DNA of 33,979 bases. Origin: an uncultured Thermoguttaceae bacterium (GTDB taxonomy: Bacteria; Planctomycetota; Planctomycetia; Pirellulales; Thermoguttaceae). The notes under the pieces are model-generated. The model was not told where the DNA came from. It was given only the letters and a program-made list of their open reading frames with translations, and searched no databases. Location of the stretch: contig CAKVCP010000009.1 in NCBI GenBank assembly GCA_934725735.1, positions 1 to 33,979 on the forward strand, given 5' to 3'. How positions within the stretch are numbered: position 1 is the first letter of the stretch; each line of letters starts with the position of its first letter. Shown one piece after another: positions 8,101 through 15,531 of the stretch. Both the position numbers and the translations under genes were made by a program.

Positions 8101-8371
8101 GGAGCGCTTTGCGTCGAAACGCGGCGAAACGTTCTTCCCACGCCGCGTCTTTTGGCTCTTCTTTTTCGAACGCGTCAAGTTCTTCAAGATAAGCTTCGCC
8201 GTCGGCGTAATCGTCGCCGAACTGAGTTATCATATCATTAATCGCGCGACGAACCGATTCTACTGTGTTCATCGGACGGTCGTTGTCGTTGCCGGGGAAT
8301 TGCCGCGCTTGCGTTTCAACGCACAAGAGGAACGCCGCGCAGAACGCGAACGCACACAAGATTTTTTTCAT
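5120..8371 (-). CDS. Exported fusion: PD40/TolB-like propeller, HzsA-like haem-c domain, FGE-sulfatase fold
   Basis: A 1083-residue protein with a signal peptide (residues 1-22, ending ETQA). Residues about 140-460 contain beta-propeller repeats (ELNWDGERIMFTS, RQLTFEQDSDWHPTPL). Residues about 480-740 resemble the hydrazine synthase alpha middle and cytochrome region, with two haem-c motifs, CNGCH at 586-590 and CIGCH at 637-641. Residues about 813-1082 are a formylglycine-generating-enzyme fold (IPAGQFVMGS, LPTEAQWEWAARAG, LYDMIGNVAEW, RGASWADRP). The Cys pair of true FGE is not in its usual place, so sulfatase maturation is unlikely. Such cytochrome/FGE proteins are a planctomycete speciality of unknown role, probably periplasmic redox. 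The start was set at 8371, where AGAGGATC precedes a signal peptide. Confidence 0.8.
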   Translation of the reverse strand: MKKILCAFAFCAAFLLCVETQARQFPGNDNDRPMNTVESVRRAINDMITQFGDDYADGEAYLEELDAFEKEEPKDAAWEERFAAFRRKALLALPELDDLELVVVRTNRLPAVGDDFMTIDKVSKGGWNAQLGILSNLRDLEPTFTTIYQPENGRPILEPELNWDGERIMFTSVSEENKRWAIFEINVDGTGLKTLSPTDQPDVDFFDSCYTPEGKVVACSNAGKQGLPCINGSDPMANIYLIDPETKKVRQLTFEQDSDWHPTPLKNGRIMYLRWEYSDIMHYYSRILFHMNPDGTNQAELYGSGSLFPTAFKHAREFPDSSKIVGIGSGHHGRGDTGRLLIIDPTIARKYPFRYRPTSLEWGPENTQFDAHPDVLPAEQTGFVAEIPGYGRDVVGNVLDMQSTGLKYNFTFPYPLCENYILVNCEIDGAPGTYGLYLVDTFDNMTPISVVKGEGYFFPTPLVERDLPPVLPNRVEEGSKEATVFITDVYNGLGTKDVPRGEIVGLKLFAYHFAYLHTGGHESVGVQSSWDIKRLLGYVPVEEDGSAFFKIPANTPISIQPVDKNGAAIQLFRSWFVGMPGENASCNGCHESQLDATQSVLTMASRREPSEIQDYLGPARPITFELDLYHRVVKKYCIGCHDGTKDDRPSFADAKSAYDNIHPFVRRPGPETDMDVLPPYEYHASTSELLQMLEKGHYGVKIDDEAYRLIVNWIDFNAPWRGKWGNEQESKRRLELSELYADSAAVDVESEYDVLLNERRAMPAPEFVQPKKTPERKDDLGSAWAFDGATAKELQKQALDGGAETKSVELAPGVNIEFVRIPAGQFVMGSLDGCMDEYPRAVVAIDKPFWMSKTEVTNAQYEVYDPEHDTRYIEEHGKDHIVPGYIANHPNQPVARVSWNEAQRFVEWLRTEKGVNASLPTEAQWEWAARAGSAEKFYFGPFEADFSKYANLADADRRRLYTTWENGATIHVRHNYPENSVFPLRDDRFTDHWFIVDYVAQNLPNAWGLYDMIGNVAEWTRTDYKAYPYNDADGRNSLDAKERKTARGASWADRPKIAGSSFRQAYLPWQKVHNVGIRLVIED

Positions 8372-8397
8372 AAGTCGATCCTCTGTATGGGTTAAAA

Positions 8398-8422
8398 TGC
8401 GCTTCAAGGCGGTTAAAGCGCA
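8398..8422. repeat. Inverted repeat in the fusion gene's leader
   Basis: TGCGCTT (8398-8404) and AAGCGCA (8416-8422) form a perfect 7-base inverted repeat with an 11-base centre. It lies between the predicted promoter at 8444-8472 and the start codon at 8371, a position suited to an operator or leader hairpin. Confidence 0.4.
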
Positions 8423-8443
8423 CACTTATTAACGTACTTTTTT

Positions 8444-8472
8444 ATTCTAACAAATTTGAACGCTGCGGTCAA
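8444..8472 (-). promoter_or_regulatory. Sigma-70-type promoter for the fusion gene
   Basis: On the minus strand TTGACC and TAGAAT are separated by exactly 17 bases, each one base from consensus. The -10 lies about 73 bases upstream of the start codon at 8371. Confidence 0.65.
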
Positions 8473-8719
8473 AGAAAATATCGTCGAGTCCTAAATATTT
8501 TGGGAAAGATTAAGCTAAAGAGACTTGTTAAAAAAGACGTTTTAAAAGGGAAAAGACGAATGAGACGATTAGTGAAGTCTTTTTAGAAAAAGTTGTGAAA
8601 AAAGGGAAATTTTTTGGGGAATATACTTGCGTCTGGCCGGGCTCCAGGTTAATCTTTTAAGATAGTTAAGTAGTATAGCCTAACGACGAGAAGCGTAAGA
8701 GGTCTATACGAGCTTGGCT

Positions 8720-8753
8720 CGCGCATACTTTGGGTTATATGGGCGTATGCGCG
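8720..8753 (+). repeat. Hairpin 1 upstream of the DUF1598-like gene
   Basis: CGCGCATAC (8720-8728) pairs perfectly with GTATGCGCG (8745-8753) around a 16-base loop. No U-run follows, so it is not an intrinsic terminator. It could be a leader RNA element or a protein site. Confidence 0.5.
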
Positions 8754-8787
8754 GCGCGCCAACTGACGTGAACGGCACGCGCGCTAT

Positions 8788-8804
8788 CGACGCGGGACGC
8801 GTCG
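8788..8804 (+). repeat. Hairpin 2 upstream of the DUF1598-like gene
   Basis: CGACGCG (8788-8794) pairs with CGCGTCG (8798-8804) around the 3-base loop GGA. It lies 66 bases before the start codon, just downstream of hairpin 1. Confidence 0.5.
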
Positions 8805-8869
8805 GCGCGGTTAATCGGCTATTATTTCGCGCGCGACGCGATGATAAAAGAACCTGATAGAGGACTAAA

Positions 8870-10303
8870 ATGAAACTTAACCACATCACGACCTCGACGT
8901 TCCGCGTCGCTAGAACGGCGCTTTGCACGTTCCTTCTACTTGGACTTTTAGCTTGCTTGACCCCGCAAGGGATGTGCGCGAATAACAATAATAACAATAA
9001 CAACAACAATAATAATAATAACAACAACAATAACAACAATAATAACAACAATAGCAGCGATTACGACAACGACTACTATCGTTATGGGTACCGCAGTAGC
9101 GTCGGCGGCGTGATGATCGACGCTAATCGAATTCTTCGCAACGCGACTCAAGGCGAGTTGCAAGCGTCGACCGCTGAAATTATTGCGCAGATGGAAGCGA
9201 TTCCGGAAGACTTGAGCAAACCTTCCGACGCGCGTAAGATCTCCCTAAAGCGCATTGACGCGATCCTCAAAGAAAGCGCCGAGAATAACCTCAAAGTCGC
9301 CGACGCCGTTCGTTACCTTGGCGGTTTGACTTCCATCGATTACGTCGTCGCCGATTCTGAAGCGAACGATATCTATCTTGTCGGTTCCGCCGAACCGTGG
9401 ACCGTCGCCGAGAACGGCGCGATCGTCGGCGCTAAATCCGGTAAACCCGTCTATCAGCTCGAAGACTTGATCGTCGCGATGCGCGCGTTGACCGCTGATA
9501 ATCACGAACTCATCTCCTGCTCGATCGACCCCAGCCAAGAAGCTCTCGCGCGTCTTGCGGCTCTCCCGAATCGCGCGAATCCTGAACTCAACGTCACCGC
9601 GATGGGCAATATGAACGTGACCCTCACCGGTATCCCCGCCGACAGCCGCATGGCGAACGTTCTCGTCGCCGCCGACTATCGTCTCAAGAGAGTTTCTCTT
9701 GGTTTCGATGAAATCAACGTCAAGAACTTCAAGAGCTACTTCAGCATGATCCTTCCCGGTTCCAAGAGCGCTTACGCTCAACGTTTCTGGATGGAACCCA
9801 AGTACGACACGGTCTACCGCAACGCCGACGCTAACGTCTGGAAGCTCTCCGAAGCGAGCGTCAACGTCATGACGGAACGCGAATACTTCACGGCGGCTGG
9901 CGAACGTCAGGTCAGCGCGAAGCGCGACGCGGTCGCTGAAAAGTTCGCCGAAAGAATGAACGAACGCTACGACGATATCGCGAAAGCCGAACCCGTCTTC
10001 GCGGAAGCGCGCGGATGCATGGACGTCGCTCTTGTCGCCGCCCTGATCTATCGCGAAAATCTCCAGAAAAAGGCTGGTTGCCAGTTGACCGAACTCACCG
10101 GCGCCACGCAGATTCCCGCGCTTGCCGCTCCCGCGCAGGTTGCTAGCGACTCCCTCGCGCGTCGCGCTGGAAACGGCGTCGTCTCCGTCACCGGCGGCGT
10201 CCTCGTCAATCCTTGGGAAACCCTCGAAAACAACGTGAAGGTCGACGAAACCCTCGATTCCTTCGCCGTCAACTTCGGATCCAACGCCTGGTACGCCGAC
10301 TGA
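8870..10303 (+). CDS. Exported DUF1598-like protein with a 24-residue Asn tract
   Basis: A 477-residue protein with an N-terminal signal sequence (about residues 1-37; hydrophobic core TALCTFLLLGLLACL, cleavage probably after MCA). The mature protein would begin with 24 consecutive Asn residues, encoded only by AAT and AAC (8981-9052). The rest resembles DUF1598, a family I associate with planctomycetes: NNLKVADAVRYLGGLTSIDY, then DIYLVGSAEPW, ISCSIDPSQEAL, and a C-terminal part with MTEREYFTAAG. No enzyme motif is recognised. AGAGGA at 8859-8864 is a good ribosome site for the ATG. The gene stands alone, with its own terminator at 10331-10363. The family assignment is from memory of the pattern. 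Confidence 0.65.
   Translation: MKLNHITTSTFRVARTALCTFLLLGLLACLTPQGMCANNNNNNNNNNNNNNNNNNNNNNNNSSDYDNDYYRYGYRSSVGGVMIDANRILRNATQGELQASTAEIIAQMEAIPEDLSKPSDARKISLKRIDAILKESAENNLKVADAVRYLGGLTSIDYVVADSEANDIYLVGSAEPWTVAENGAIVGAKSGKPVYQLEDLIVAMRALTADNHELISCSIDPSQEALARLAALPNRANPELNVTAMGNMNVTLTGIPADSRMANVLVAADYRLKRVSLGFDEINVKNFKSYFSMILPGSKSAYAQRFWMEPKYDTVYRNADANVWKLSEASVNVMTEREYFTAAGERQVSAKRDAVAEKFAERMNERYDDIAKAEPVFAEARGCMDVALVAALIYRENLQKKAGCQLTELTGATQIPALAAPAQVASDSLARRAGNGVVSVTGGVLVNPWETLENNVKVDETLDSFAVNFGSNAWYAD
8981..9052 (+). repeat. AAY trinucleotide tract (24 codons)
   Basis: Twenty-four uninterrupted AAT/AAC codons, 14 AAT or AAC changes intermixed rather than a pure repeat. It encodes poly-Asn directly after the predicted signal peptide of the DUF1598-like protein. 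Confidence 0.9.
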
Positions 10304-10330
10304 GCGATTCTGAGTTTCTCTGAATAAAAA

Positions 10331-10363
10331 GAAACGCCCTGTTCTAACCTGGGCGTTTTTTTA
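10331..10363 (+). terminator. Intrinsic terminator after the DUF1598-like gene
   Basis: AACGCCC (10333-10339) pairs with GGGCGTT (10351-10357), and the T-run extends to 10362. It lies 28 bases beyond the stop codon. Confidence 0.8.
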
Positions 10364-10420
10364 TTGGTCGAGTTAGACCGATTCTTGTTACGAGCGACTC
10401 TTGTCAAAGGACGAGCGCAT

Positions 10421-10453
10421 AAAAAGACCTCGACGCGAACGCCGAGGCTCTTT
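10421..10453 (-). terminator. Intrinsic terminator after gnd
   Basis: On the minus strand CCTCGGCG pairs with CGTCGAGG (one G-U) around a TTCG tetraloop, and TCTTTTT follows. The plus-strand copy has an A-C mismatch at the wobble position, which supports use by gnd. Confidence 0.8.
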
Positions 10454-10479
10454 TCATACGATCGAATTATCGGGGAAGA

Positions 10480-11976
10480 TCAGCTCTTCTTAACGTTTAT
10501 CCAATCGGTGTGGAAGGGGCCTTCGCCGGGTTTGTCGACGCGCAGATAGGTGTGAGCGCCGAAGTAGTCGCGCTGCGCCTGAATCATGTTCGCGGGGAGA
10601 GACGCGGAGCGGAGGCTGTCGTAATAGGTGAGCGCGGTCGTGAAGCCGGGCGTCGGGACGCCGAGTTCGATCGCCGTCTTGACGACGTTGCGCCAAGCGA
10701 CTTGCGCGTTTTCGACCGCGTCCTTGAAGTAAGGATCGAGGAGAAGGTTTTCGAGCTCGGGGTTTTTGTCGAACGCTTCTTTGATGCGTTCAAGGAAAAC
10801 CGCGCGGATGATGCATCCGCCGCGCCAGAGAAGGGCGATGCGTCCGCAATCCAAGGTCCAACCGTATTCCTTCGCGGCGGCTTGCATTTGAACGAAACCT
10901 TGCGCGTAGCTACAGATCTTCGAAGCGTAAAGCGCCTGCTTGACCTGCGCGATGAATTCGTCTCGATTTCCTTCGAATTTCTTCTCGGGGCCCGAGAGCG
11001 CCTTGCTCGCGTTGACGCGTTGCGACTTCATCGCGGAGATCGCGCGCGCGTAGACCGCCTCCGTCACGAGCGTGCTCGGGACGCCGAGGTCGAGCGCCAA
11101 CTGGCTCATCCATTTGCCCGTGCCTTTCGCGCCCGCGCAGTCGAGAATAAGATCGAGGAGCGGCTTCCCCGTTTCAGGATCGTCGACCGTGAAGATATCG
11201 CGCGTAATTTCAACGAGGTAGCTGTCGAGCTCGGTCTTGTTCCATTCTGCGAAGATCTCATAAAGCTCTTTATTGGAGAGCCCCAGCGCGTTCTTGAGGA
11301 TCCAGTACGCGTCGCTGATGAGCTGCATGTCGCCGTATTCGATGCCGTTGTGAACCATCTTGACGTAGTGTCCGGCGCCGCGATCGCCGATCCAATCGCA
11401 GCAAGGCACGTCGTGATTCGGGCCGACTTTCGCGGAGATCGCCTGGAAGATCGGCTTCACGAGAGGCCACGCTTCAGGATCGCCGCCGGGCATCATGCTC
11501 GGTCCGCGACGCGCGCCTTCTTCGCCGCCGGAAACGCCCGTTCCGATGTAGCGAATCCCGCGCTGCTGGAGATATTGCGTGCGACGTTCGGTGTCTTTGA
11601 ACTGCGTGTTGCCGCCGTCGATGATGACGTCGCCCTTGTCAAGAAGGGGAAGAAGTTCGGCGATGACCGCGTCGACCGCCGCGTTCTCAGGATAGAGCGC
11701 GAGTTCCGGCGCGGGAACGGCGTCCTTCGACTTAATCATCAGCATAATTTTTCGAGGGCTCTTGAGTTTGGAGACCAGCTCTTGGAGGGAGTGCGCTCCT
11801 GTGAGCTTATCCCCCTTAGACTGCGCCTCAGGAGTCGCGAGGAAATCGTTGACCTTGCTGGTCGTACGATTGAAGACCGCGACGTCAAAGCCATGATCCA
11901 CCATGTTTAAGACGAGATTCTGGCCCATGACCGCCAGACCCATCAAACCAATATCATATTTTTTTTCTTCCGCCAT
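10480..11976 (-). CDS. gnd: 6-phosphogluconate dehydrogenase, decarboxylating
   Basis: A 498-residue enzyme of normal long-form length. It converts 6-phosphogluconate to ribulose 5-phosphate and CO2 with reduction of NAD(P), in the oxidative pentose phosphate pathway in the cytosol. The N-terminal Rossmann fold has GLAVMGQNLVLNM, and VFNRTTSKV follows where NADP-specific enzymes carry their Arg/Thr contacts. The substrate signature GVSGGEEGARRGPSMMPGG and the catalytic segment GHYVKMVHNGIEYGDMQL (Lys, His, Asn, Tyr) are intact. The all-helical C-terminal domain is complete to LPANMIQAQRDYFGAHTYLR. AAGGA lies about 8 bases before the ATG. It is divergent from the opine-dehydrogenase-like gene and ends at a UUCG-loop terminator. 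Confidence 0.97.
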   Translation of the reverse strand: MAEEKKYDIGLMGLAVMGQNLVLNMVDHGFDVAVFNRTTSKVNDFLATPEAQSKGDKLTGAHSLQELVSKLKSPRKIMLMIKSKDAVPAPELALYPENAAVDAVIAELLPLLDKGDVIIDGGNTQFKDTERRTQYLQQRGIRYIGTGVSGGEEGARRGPSMMPGGDPEAWPLVKPIFQAISAKVGPNHDVPCCDWIGDRGAGHYVKMVHNGIEYGDMQLISDAYWILKNALGLSNKELYEIFAEWNKTELDSYLVEITRDIFTVDDPETGKPLLDLILDCAGAKGTGKWMSQLALDLGVPSTLVTEAVYARAISAMKSQRVNASKALSGPEKKFEGNRDEFIAQVKQALYASKICSYAQGFVQMQAAAKEYGWTLDCGRIALLWRGGCIIRAVFLERIKEAFDKNPELENLLLDPYFKDAVENAQVAWRNVVKTAIELGVPTPGFTTALTYYDSLRSASLPANMIQAQRDYFGAHTYLRVDKPGEGPFHTDWINVKKS

Positions 11977-12131
11977 TGGAATATCCTTGCTTGCCGCGGG
12001 GCGGCGAACGTCAGTATTGATGACGACGTCGGTCGCGATGCGACGTGAACGTCTGAACAGTTTCGTTTAGTATACTGGATAAAATGTACAATAAAAGTAG
12101 AGACTTCTTTCATATGAAGGCTTCTTTGCGC

Positions 12132-12160
12132 TTGACGCTTTCCCCTCTCTCCCATATGAT
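12132..12160 (+). promoter_or_regulatory. Sigma-70-type promoter for the opine-dehydrogenase-like gene
   Basis: TTGACG (12132-12137) and TATGAT (12155-12160) are 17 bases apart. The -10 is 71 bases before the ATG at 12232. It may also carry ligA, since no terminator lies between the two genes. Confidence 0.6.
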
Positions 12161-12231
12161 AACGCTAGAAAAGTAGAGTCGCGCGAGGAGCGCGCGCCTT
12201 GCGAATAAGATGAAAAAGGCTGTGTGATAAA

Positions 12232-13320
12232 ATGAAGGTTTGCGTTGTTGGCGCAGGGAATGCGGGAAGCGCGTACGCTTGCAAGACGTCCCTTGAGGGG
12301 CACGACGTCACGTTGTTAAAAACGTCCGACGCGATTCACGAGGAACATTTTAAGGCGACGCGGAGTCGCGGCGGCATGACGATGCGCGACGTCGACGGTT
12401 CCGAGGTTTTTGTTCCCTTACGGAAAATGACGCGCGATCCCCAAGAGGCGTTTGCCGAGAATTTCGACGCGATCCTCATCCTGACGCAAACGACGCGGCA
12501 CAACGCCGTCGCGGCGGCTCTTCGTTCGACGAACGCGCGCGCGAAAGCGCTACTTGTCGCCCCCGGTTATTTAGGATCGACGATCTTTCGACGCGAGCTC
12601 GGAGATCGGTGCGCGATATACGCGGAAGGCGAATCTCTCGCGTACGACGCGCGGATCGAAGAGCCTGGCGTCGTGCGAATCTGCTTCAAAAATTATCGCA
12701 ACGCGTTGGGGTTTATCGATCCGGAATCGATCGACGAAGGGCTCGCGCTCGCGGCGGGTCTCGTCGACACGTATCAGTACGCGCGCGCCAACGTCGTCGA
12801 CTCCGCGCTGCGCAACCCGAATCTGATTCTGCACACCCTCGGCTGCCTCGTCTCCGCGTCGCGCATCGAATATAGCGGCGGCGATTTTTGGATGTATCGC
12901 GAGGCGTTCACTCCTTCCGTATGGCGCCTTGTCGACGCGCTCGACGCCGAGAAAATGCGCGTGCAGGAAGCCTTTGGCGGACTTCCGACGCCTTATCTGC
13001 GAGATTGCGCGTTTCGTAGCGATCCCGATCCTAACGTCGAGCAGATGGAGTCGTTCCTTCGGTACGCGCGCGACGGCGGACCGAAAGGGCCTAGCGCGCT
13101 CGACACGCGTTATCTCACGGAAGACGTGCCTTGCGGTTTAGGACTTCTCGTCTCTTTGGGCGCTTCCGTCGGGATACCGACGCCTGTCGCCGACGCGGCG
13201 ATTACCCTCGCGGGAGCCCTCCTAGGACGCGATTTACACGCGAATATTCGATCTCTGGAATGTCTCGGATTCGATTCCGCCGCGTCGCTACGACGCTTCT
13301 GCAATATTTACAACGCATAG
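12232..13320 (+). CDS. NAD(P)-dependent opine/octopine dehydrogenase-like enzyme
   Basis: A 362-residue two-domain dehydrogenase. The N-terminal Rossmann fold opens with MKVCVVGAGNAGSAYACK and later has DAILILTQTTRHNAVAAAL. The C-terminal domain (about 185-330) matches the octopine/nopaline dehydrogenase helical domain: NPNLILHTLGCLVSASRIEY, then SGGDFWMYREAFTPSVWRL. Enzymes of this family join an amino acid and a 2-oxo acid by reductive condensation, or run the reverse oxidation. His207 in the LILHTLG segment is the likely catalytic His. The substrates cannot be told from sequence. A poor ribosome site (AAAAGG, about 14 bases upstream) precedes the ATG. The gene is 45 bases before ligA in the same direction and could also belong to the ketopantoate-reductase-like superfamily. 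Confidence 0.75.
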   Translation: MKVCVVGAGNAGSAYACKTSLEGHDVTLLKTSDAIHEEHFKATRSRGGMTMRDVDGSEVFVPLRKMTRDPQEAFAENFDAILILTQTTRHNAVAAALRSTNARAKALLVAPGYLGSTIFRRELGDRCAIYAEGESLAYDARIEEPGVVRICFKNYRNALGFIDPESIDEGLALAAGLVDTYQYARANVVDSALRNPNLILHTLGCLVSASRIEYSGGDFWMYREAFTPSVWRLVDALDAEKMRVQEAFGGLPTPYLRDCAFRSDPDPNVEQMESFLRYARDGGPKGPSALDTRYLTEDVPCGLGLLVSLGASVGIPTPVADAAITLAGALLGRDLHANIRSLECLGFDSAASLRRFCNIYNA

Positions 13321-13365
13321 CGCTTACGCGCCTCCTTTATTAACAATCGATCTAGAGCGCTTTCT

Positions 13366-15444
13366 ATGACGCGAACCGAAGCCGAACGTGAAATCGAACG
13401 CCTGACGCGTGAAATTCTTCGATGCGACCAACTCTATTACGTCGAGGCGACTCCCGACGTACCCGATCATGAATACGATTTCATGATGAAACGTCTGGAG
13501 GCGTTGGAACGCGAATTTCCCGATTTAGCGCGCGAATCGAGTCCCACGCGACGCGTCGGCGAAAAGTTGGAGGGAAAGGGCGAGGTCGTGCGTCACGAAT
13601 TCCCGATGCTCTCGATCACGAACGTCTACAACGAGGAGGAACTCAAAGAATTTGCCCAGGCCGCCCAGAAAGGTTTCAGCTCCCCTTTAGCGTGGGTTTG
13701 CGAACTCAAAATCGACGGGATCGCCGCGTCCTTAATCTATGAGAATCGCGAATTTAAACGCGCTTTGACTCGCGGCGACGGCGTCTTTGGCGAAGATATC
13801 ACCGCCAACGCTCGAACGATTCGCGACGTTCCCCTGCGACTACCCGACGACGCCCCCGAGTTTCTGGAAGTTCGCGGCGAAATCTACATGACCAATTCGA
13901 ATTTGACGCGCCTAAACGAGGAAGCGCGCGCTCTTGCTCTCGAGACGGGACGCGACTTTAAACCGTATGCGAACGCCCGAAATCTCACCGCAGGAACGAT
14001 CAAACAGCGCGACCCGAAGATTTGTTCCGAGAGAAAGTTGCGATTCTTCGCTCATTCCACCGGCGCCGATCCCGTCGAGGTAGCGTCGACGCATTTCGAG
14101 TTTATGCGGAAGTTGCGCTCCTTTGGATTTGCGACGGCCCCGCTTGTCAAACGTTTCGACACGTTCGAGGAAGCGGCGGCGTACGTCCCCGAGATGCAGG
14201 AGAAGATGCAAGAGCTCGATTTCGAGGCGGACGGTATCGTCTTAAAAGTCGACGACTTCGCGGCGCGCGAAGAAATCGGCGCGACGACAAAATACCCGAA
14301 ATGGATCGTCGCGTGCAAATTCGAAAAGTACGAAGCGACTACCCGCGTCCGCGACATTATCGTTCAAGTCGGAAAGTCAGGCGTCGTCACTCCCGTCGCG
14401 GAGCTTGAGCCCGCGCAGATCGCCGGCACGATCGTTTCGCGCGCAAGTCTGCATAACGTCGACGTCATCAATACTTTGGGGGTGCGCGTCGGCGACGTCG
14501 TCGTCGTCGAAAAAGCGGGGAAAATCATACCGCACGTCGTTCGCGTTGAAACGTATTTGCGCGATCCCGATGAGCCGCGCCCACCGTACGTCTTTCCGAC
14601 GAAGTGTCCCAGTTGCGGCGCGGAACTTCGACGCGATCCCGACGGCGTCTTCATTCGTTGTCCCGATCCTGAGTGCCCCGCGCAATTTCGCGAAAGACTC
14701 GCGTTTTTTGGATCGAAGAGCGCGATGGATATCGACGGAATCGGCGACTCTGTCGTCGAAAAATTGACGGCCCCGTCTCTTGTCGGGCTCCTCGAAGAAC
14801 CGCGCGTTCTCGTCAAAAGTTTTGCCGATCTCTATCGACTCAAGACTGAAGATCTTTTGAATCTCGAAGGTTTTCAAAAACGTTCCGCCGAAAAGTTAAT
14901 CAAAGCGATCGCCGCGAGCAAAACGGCGGGGCCCGCAAGACTTCTCGCCGCGCTTTCTATTCAAGGAATCGGCGTCCAAACCGCGAAGGCGATTGTTAAT
15001 AAATATCGCGGATTTAAGGGAATCGAGGCGGTCGAACGCCCGGAGGATTTCGCCGTTGTCGACGGTATTGGAAAAATCCTCGCGGAAAATCTCTTCCATT
15101 TCTTCCATTCGCCAGACGGCTCGCGCATTATCGCGGAATTGCGCGCGGAAGGACTGGAGATGGAACTCCCTGAAGAAACGGCCCCGGAAGACGGCGGAGT
15201 TCGACCGCTTGAAGGGAAAACGATCTGCGTGACGGGAACCCTCGACGGATACGATCGCGTGGAGATTAAAGAAACGATCGAGCGTTTGGGGGGGAAGGCG
15301 ACGTCCTCGGTTTCGAAGAAAACGGACTTTCTCCTTGTCGGCGCCAAGCCGGGTCAGAACAAGATTGACAAAGCGAACGAACTTGGCGTTCCTCAACGAA
15401 CGGAGGAGGAGTTCAACGCGATGATTCAGAAAAAGAACGAGTAG
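13366..15444 (+). CDS. ligA: NAD+-dependent DNA ligase
   Basis: A 692-residue enzyme of usual LigA length. It seals nicks using NAD+ in replication and repair. The domains are in order: domain Ia with the NMN-binding Tyr/Asp pattern (DQLYYVEATPDVPDHEYDF), the adenylation domain with nucleophile Lys115 in KIDG, an OB fold, a C4 zinc finger (CPSCGAEL, then CPDPECPAQF), helix-hairpin-helix repeats (about 490-580) and a C-terminal BRCT domain (about 610-690; GKTICVTGTLDGYDR). All catalytic motifs appear intact. No strong ribosome site precedes the ATG (AGAGCG about 9 bases upstream). It follows the opine-dehydrogenase-like gene by 45 bases without a terminator, so the two may be cotranscribed. 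Confidence 0.97.
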   Translation: MTRTEAEREIERLTREILRCDQLYYVEATPDVPDHEYDFMMKRLEALEREFPDLARESSPTRRVGEKLEGKGEVVRHEFPMLSITNVYNEEELKEFAQAAQKGFSSPLAWVCELKIDGIAASLIYENREFKRALTRGDGVFGEDITANARTIRDVPLRLPDDAPEFLEVRGEIYMTNSNLTRLNEEARALALETGRDFKPYANARNLTAGTIKQRDPKICSERKLRFFAHSTGADPVEVASTHFEFMRKLRSFGFATAPLVKRFDTFEEAAAYVPEMQEKMQELDFEADGIVLKVDDFAAREEIGATTKYPKWIVACKFEKYEATTRVRDIIVQVGKSGVVTPVAELEPAQIAGTIVSRASLHNVDVINTLGVRVGDVVVVEKAGKIIPHVVRVETYLRDPDEPRPPYVFPTKCPSCGAELRRDPDGVFIRCPDPECPAQFRERLAFFGSKSAMDIDGIGDSVVEKLTAPSLVGLLEEPRVLVKSFADLYRLKTEDLLNLEGFQKRSAEKLIKAIAASKTAGPARLLAALSIQGIGVQTAKAIVNKYRGFKGIEAVERPEDFAVVDGIGKILAENLFHFFHSPDGSRIIAELRAEGLEMELPEETAPEDGGVRPLEGKTICVTGTLDGYDRVEIKETIERLGGKATSSVSKKTDFLLVGAKPGQNKIDKANELGVPQRTEEEFNAMIQKKNE

Positions 15445-15453
15445 CGGCGTTTC

Positions 15454-15481
15454 TTGATTTATCCGTTGCGATCTCTATACT
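15454..15481 (+). promoter_or_regulatory. Sigma-70-type promoter for the proline-rich membrane protein
   Basis: TTGATT (15454-15459) and TATACT (15476-15481) are 16 bases apart. The -10 lies 50 bases before the start codon at 15532. Confidence 0.55.
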
Positions 15482-15531
15482 TATGAGGGTAATTAGGTAT
15501 TGACCGCGCCGTCGTGTTTAAGGAGCCGCTT

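Larger units (their letters stand above)
8473..8869. other. Non-coding gap with AT-rich half and structured leader
   Basis: No convincing coding frame is seen. Positions 8473-8640 are A/T-rich with runs such as TTAAAAAAGACG and AAATTTTTTGGGG. Positions 8690-8830 switch to GC-rich DNA with two strong hairpins, listed separately. I could not find a clean promoter for the DUF1598-like gene here, nor a tRNA or known riboswitch. Confidence 0.6.

Noticed and set aside
5120..8371. True sulfatase-activating formylglycine-generating enzyme
   Set aside because: The catalytic Cys pair is not at its usual place near the RGASWADRP segment, and no sulfatase gene is nearby.
8473..8869. tRNA, riboswitch or small RNA gene in the long gap
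   Set aside because: No cloverleaf, TTCGA arm or known riboswitch core was found; only simple hairpins are supported.
8704..9051. Minus-strand frame starting with a poly-Leu run
   Set aside because: The Leu and related runs are just the reverse complement of the poly-Asn AAY tract.
10510..11910. 466-residue plus-strand open frame opposite gnd
   Set aside because: gnd motifs are complete on the minus strand; the antisense frame shows no recognisable protein pattern.
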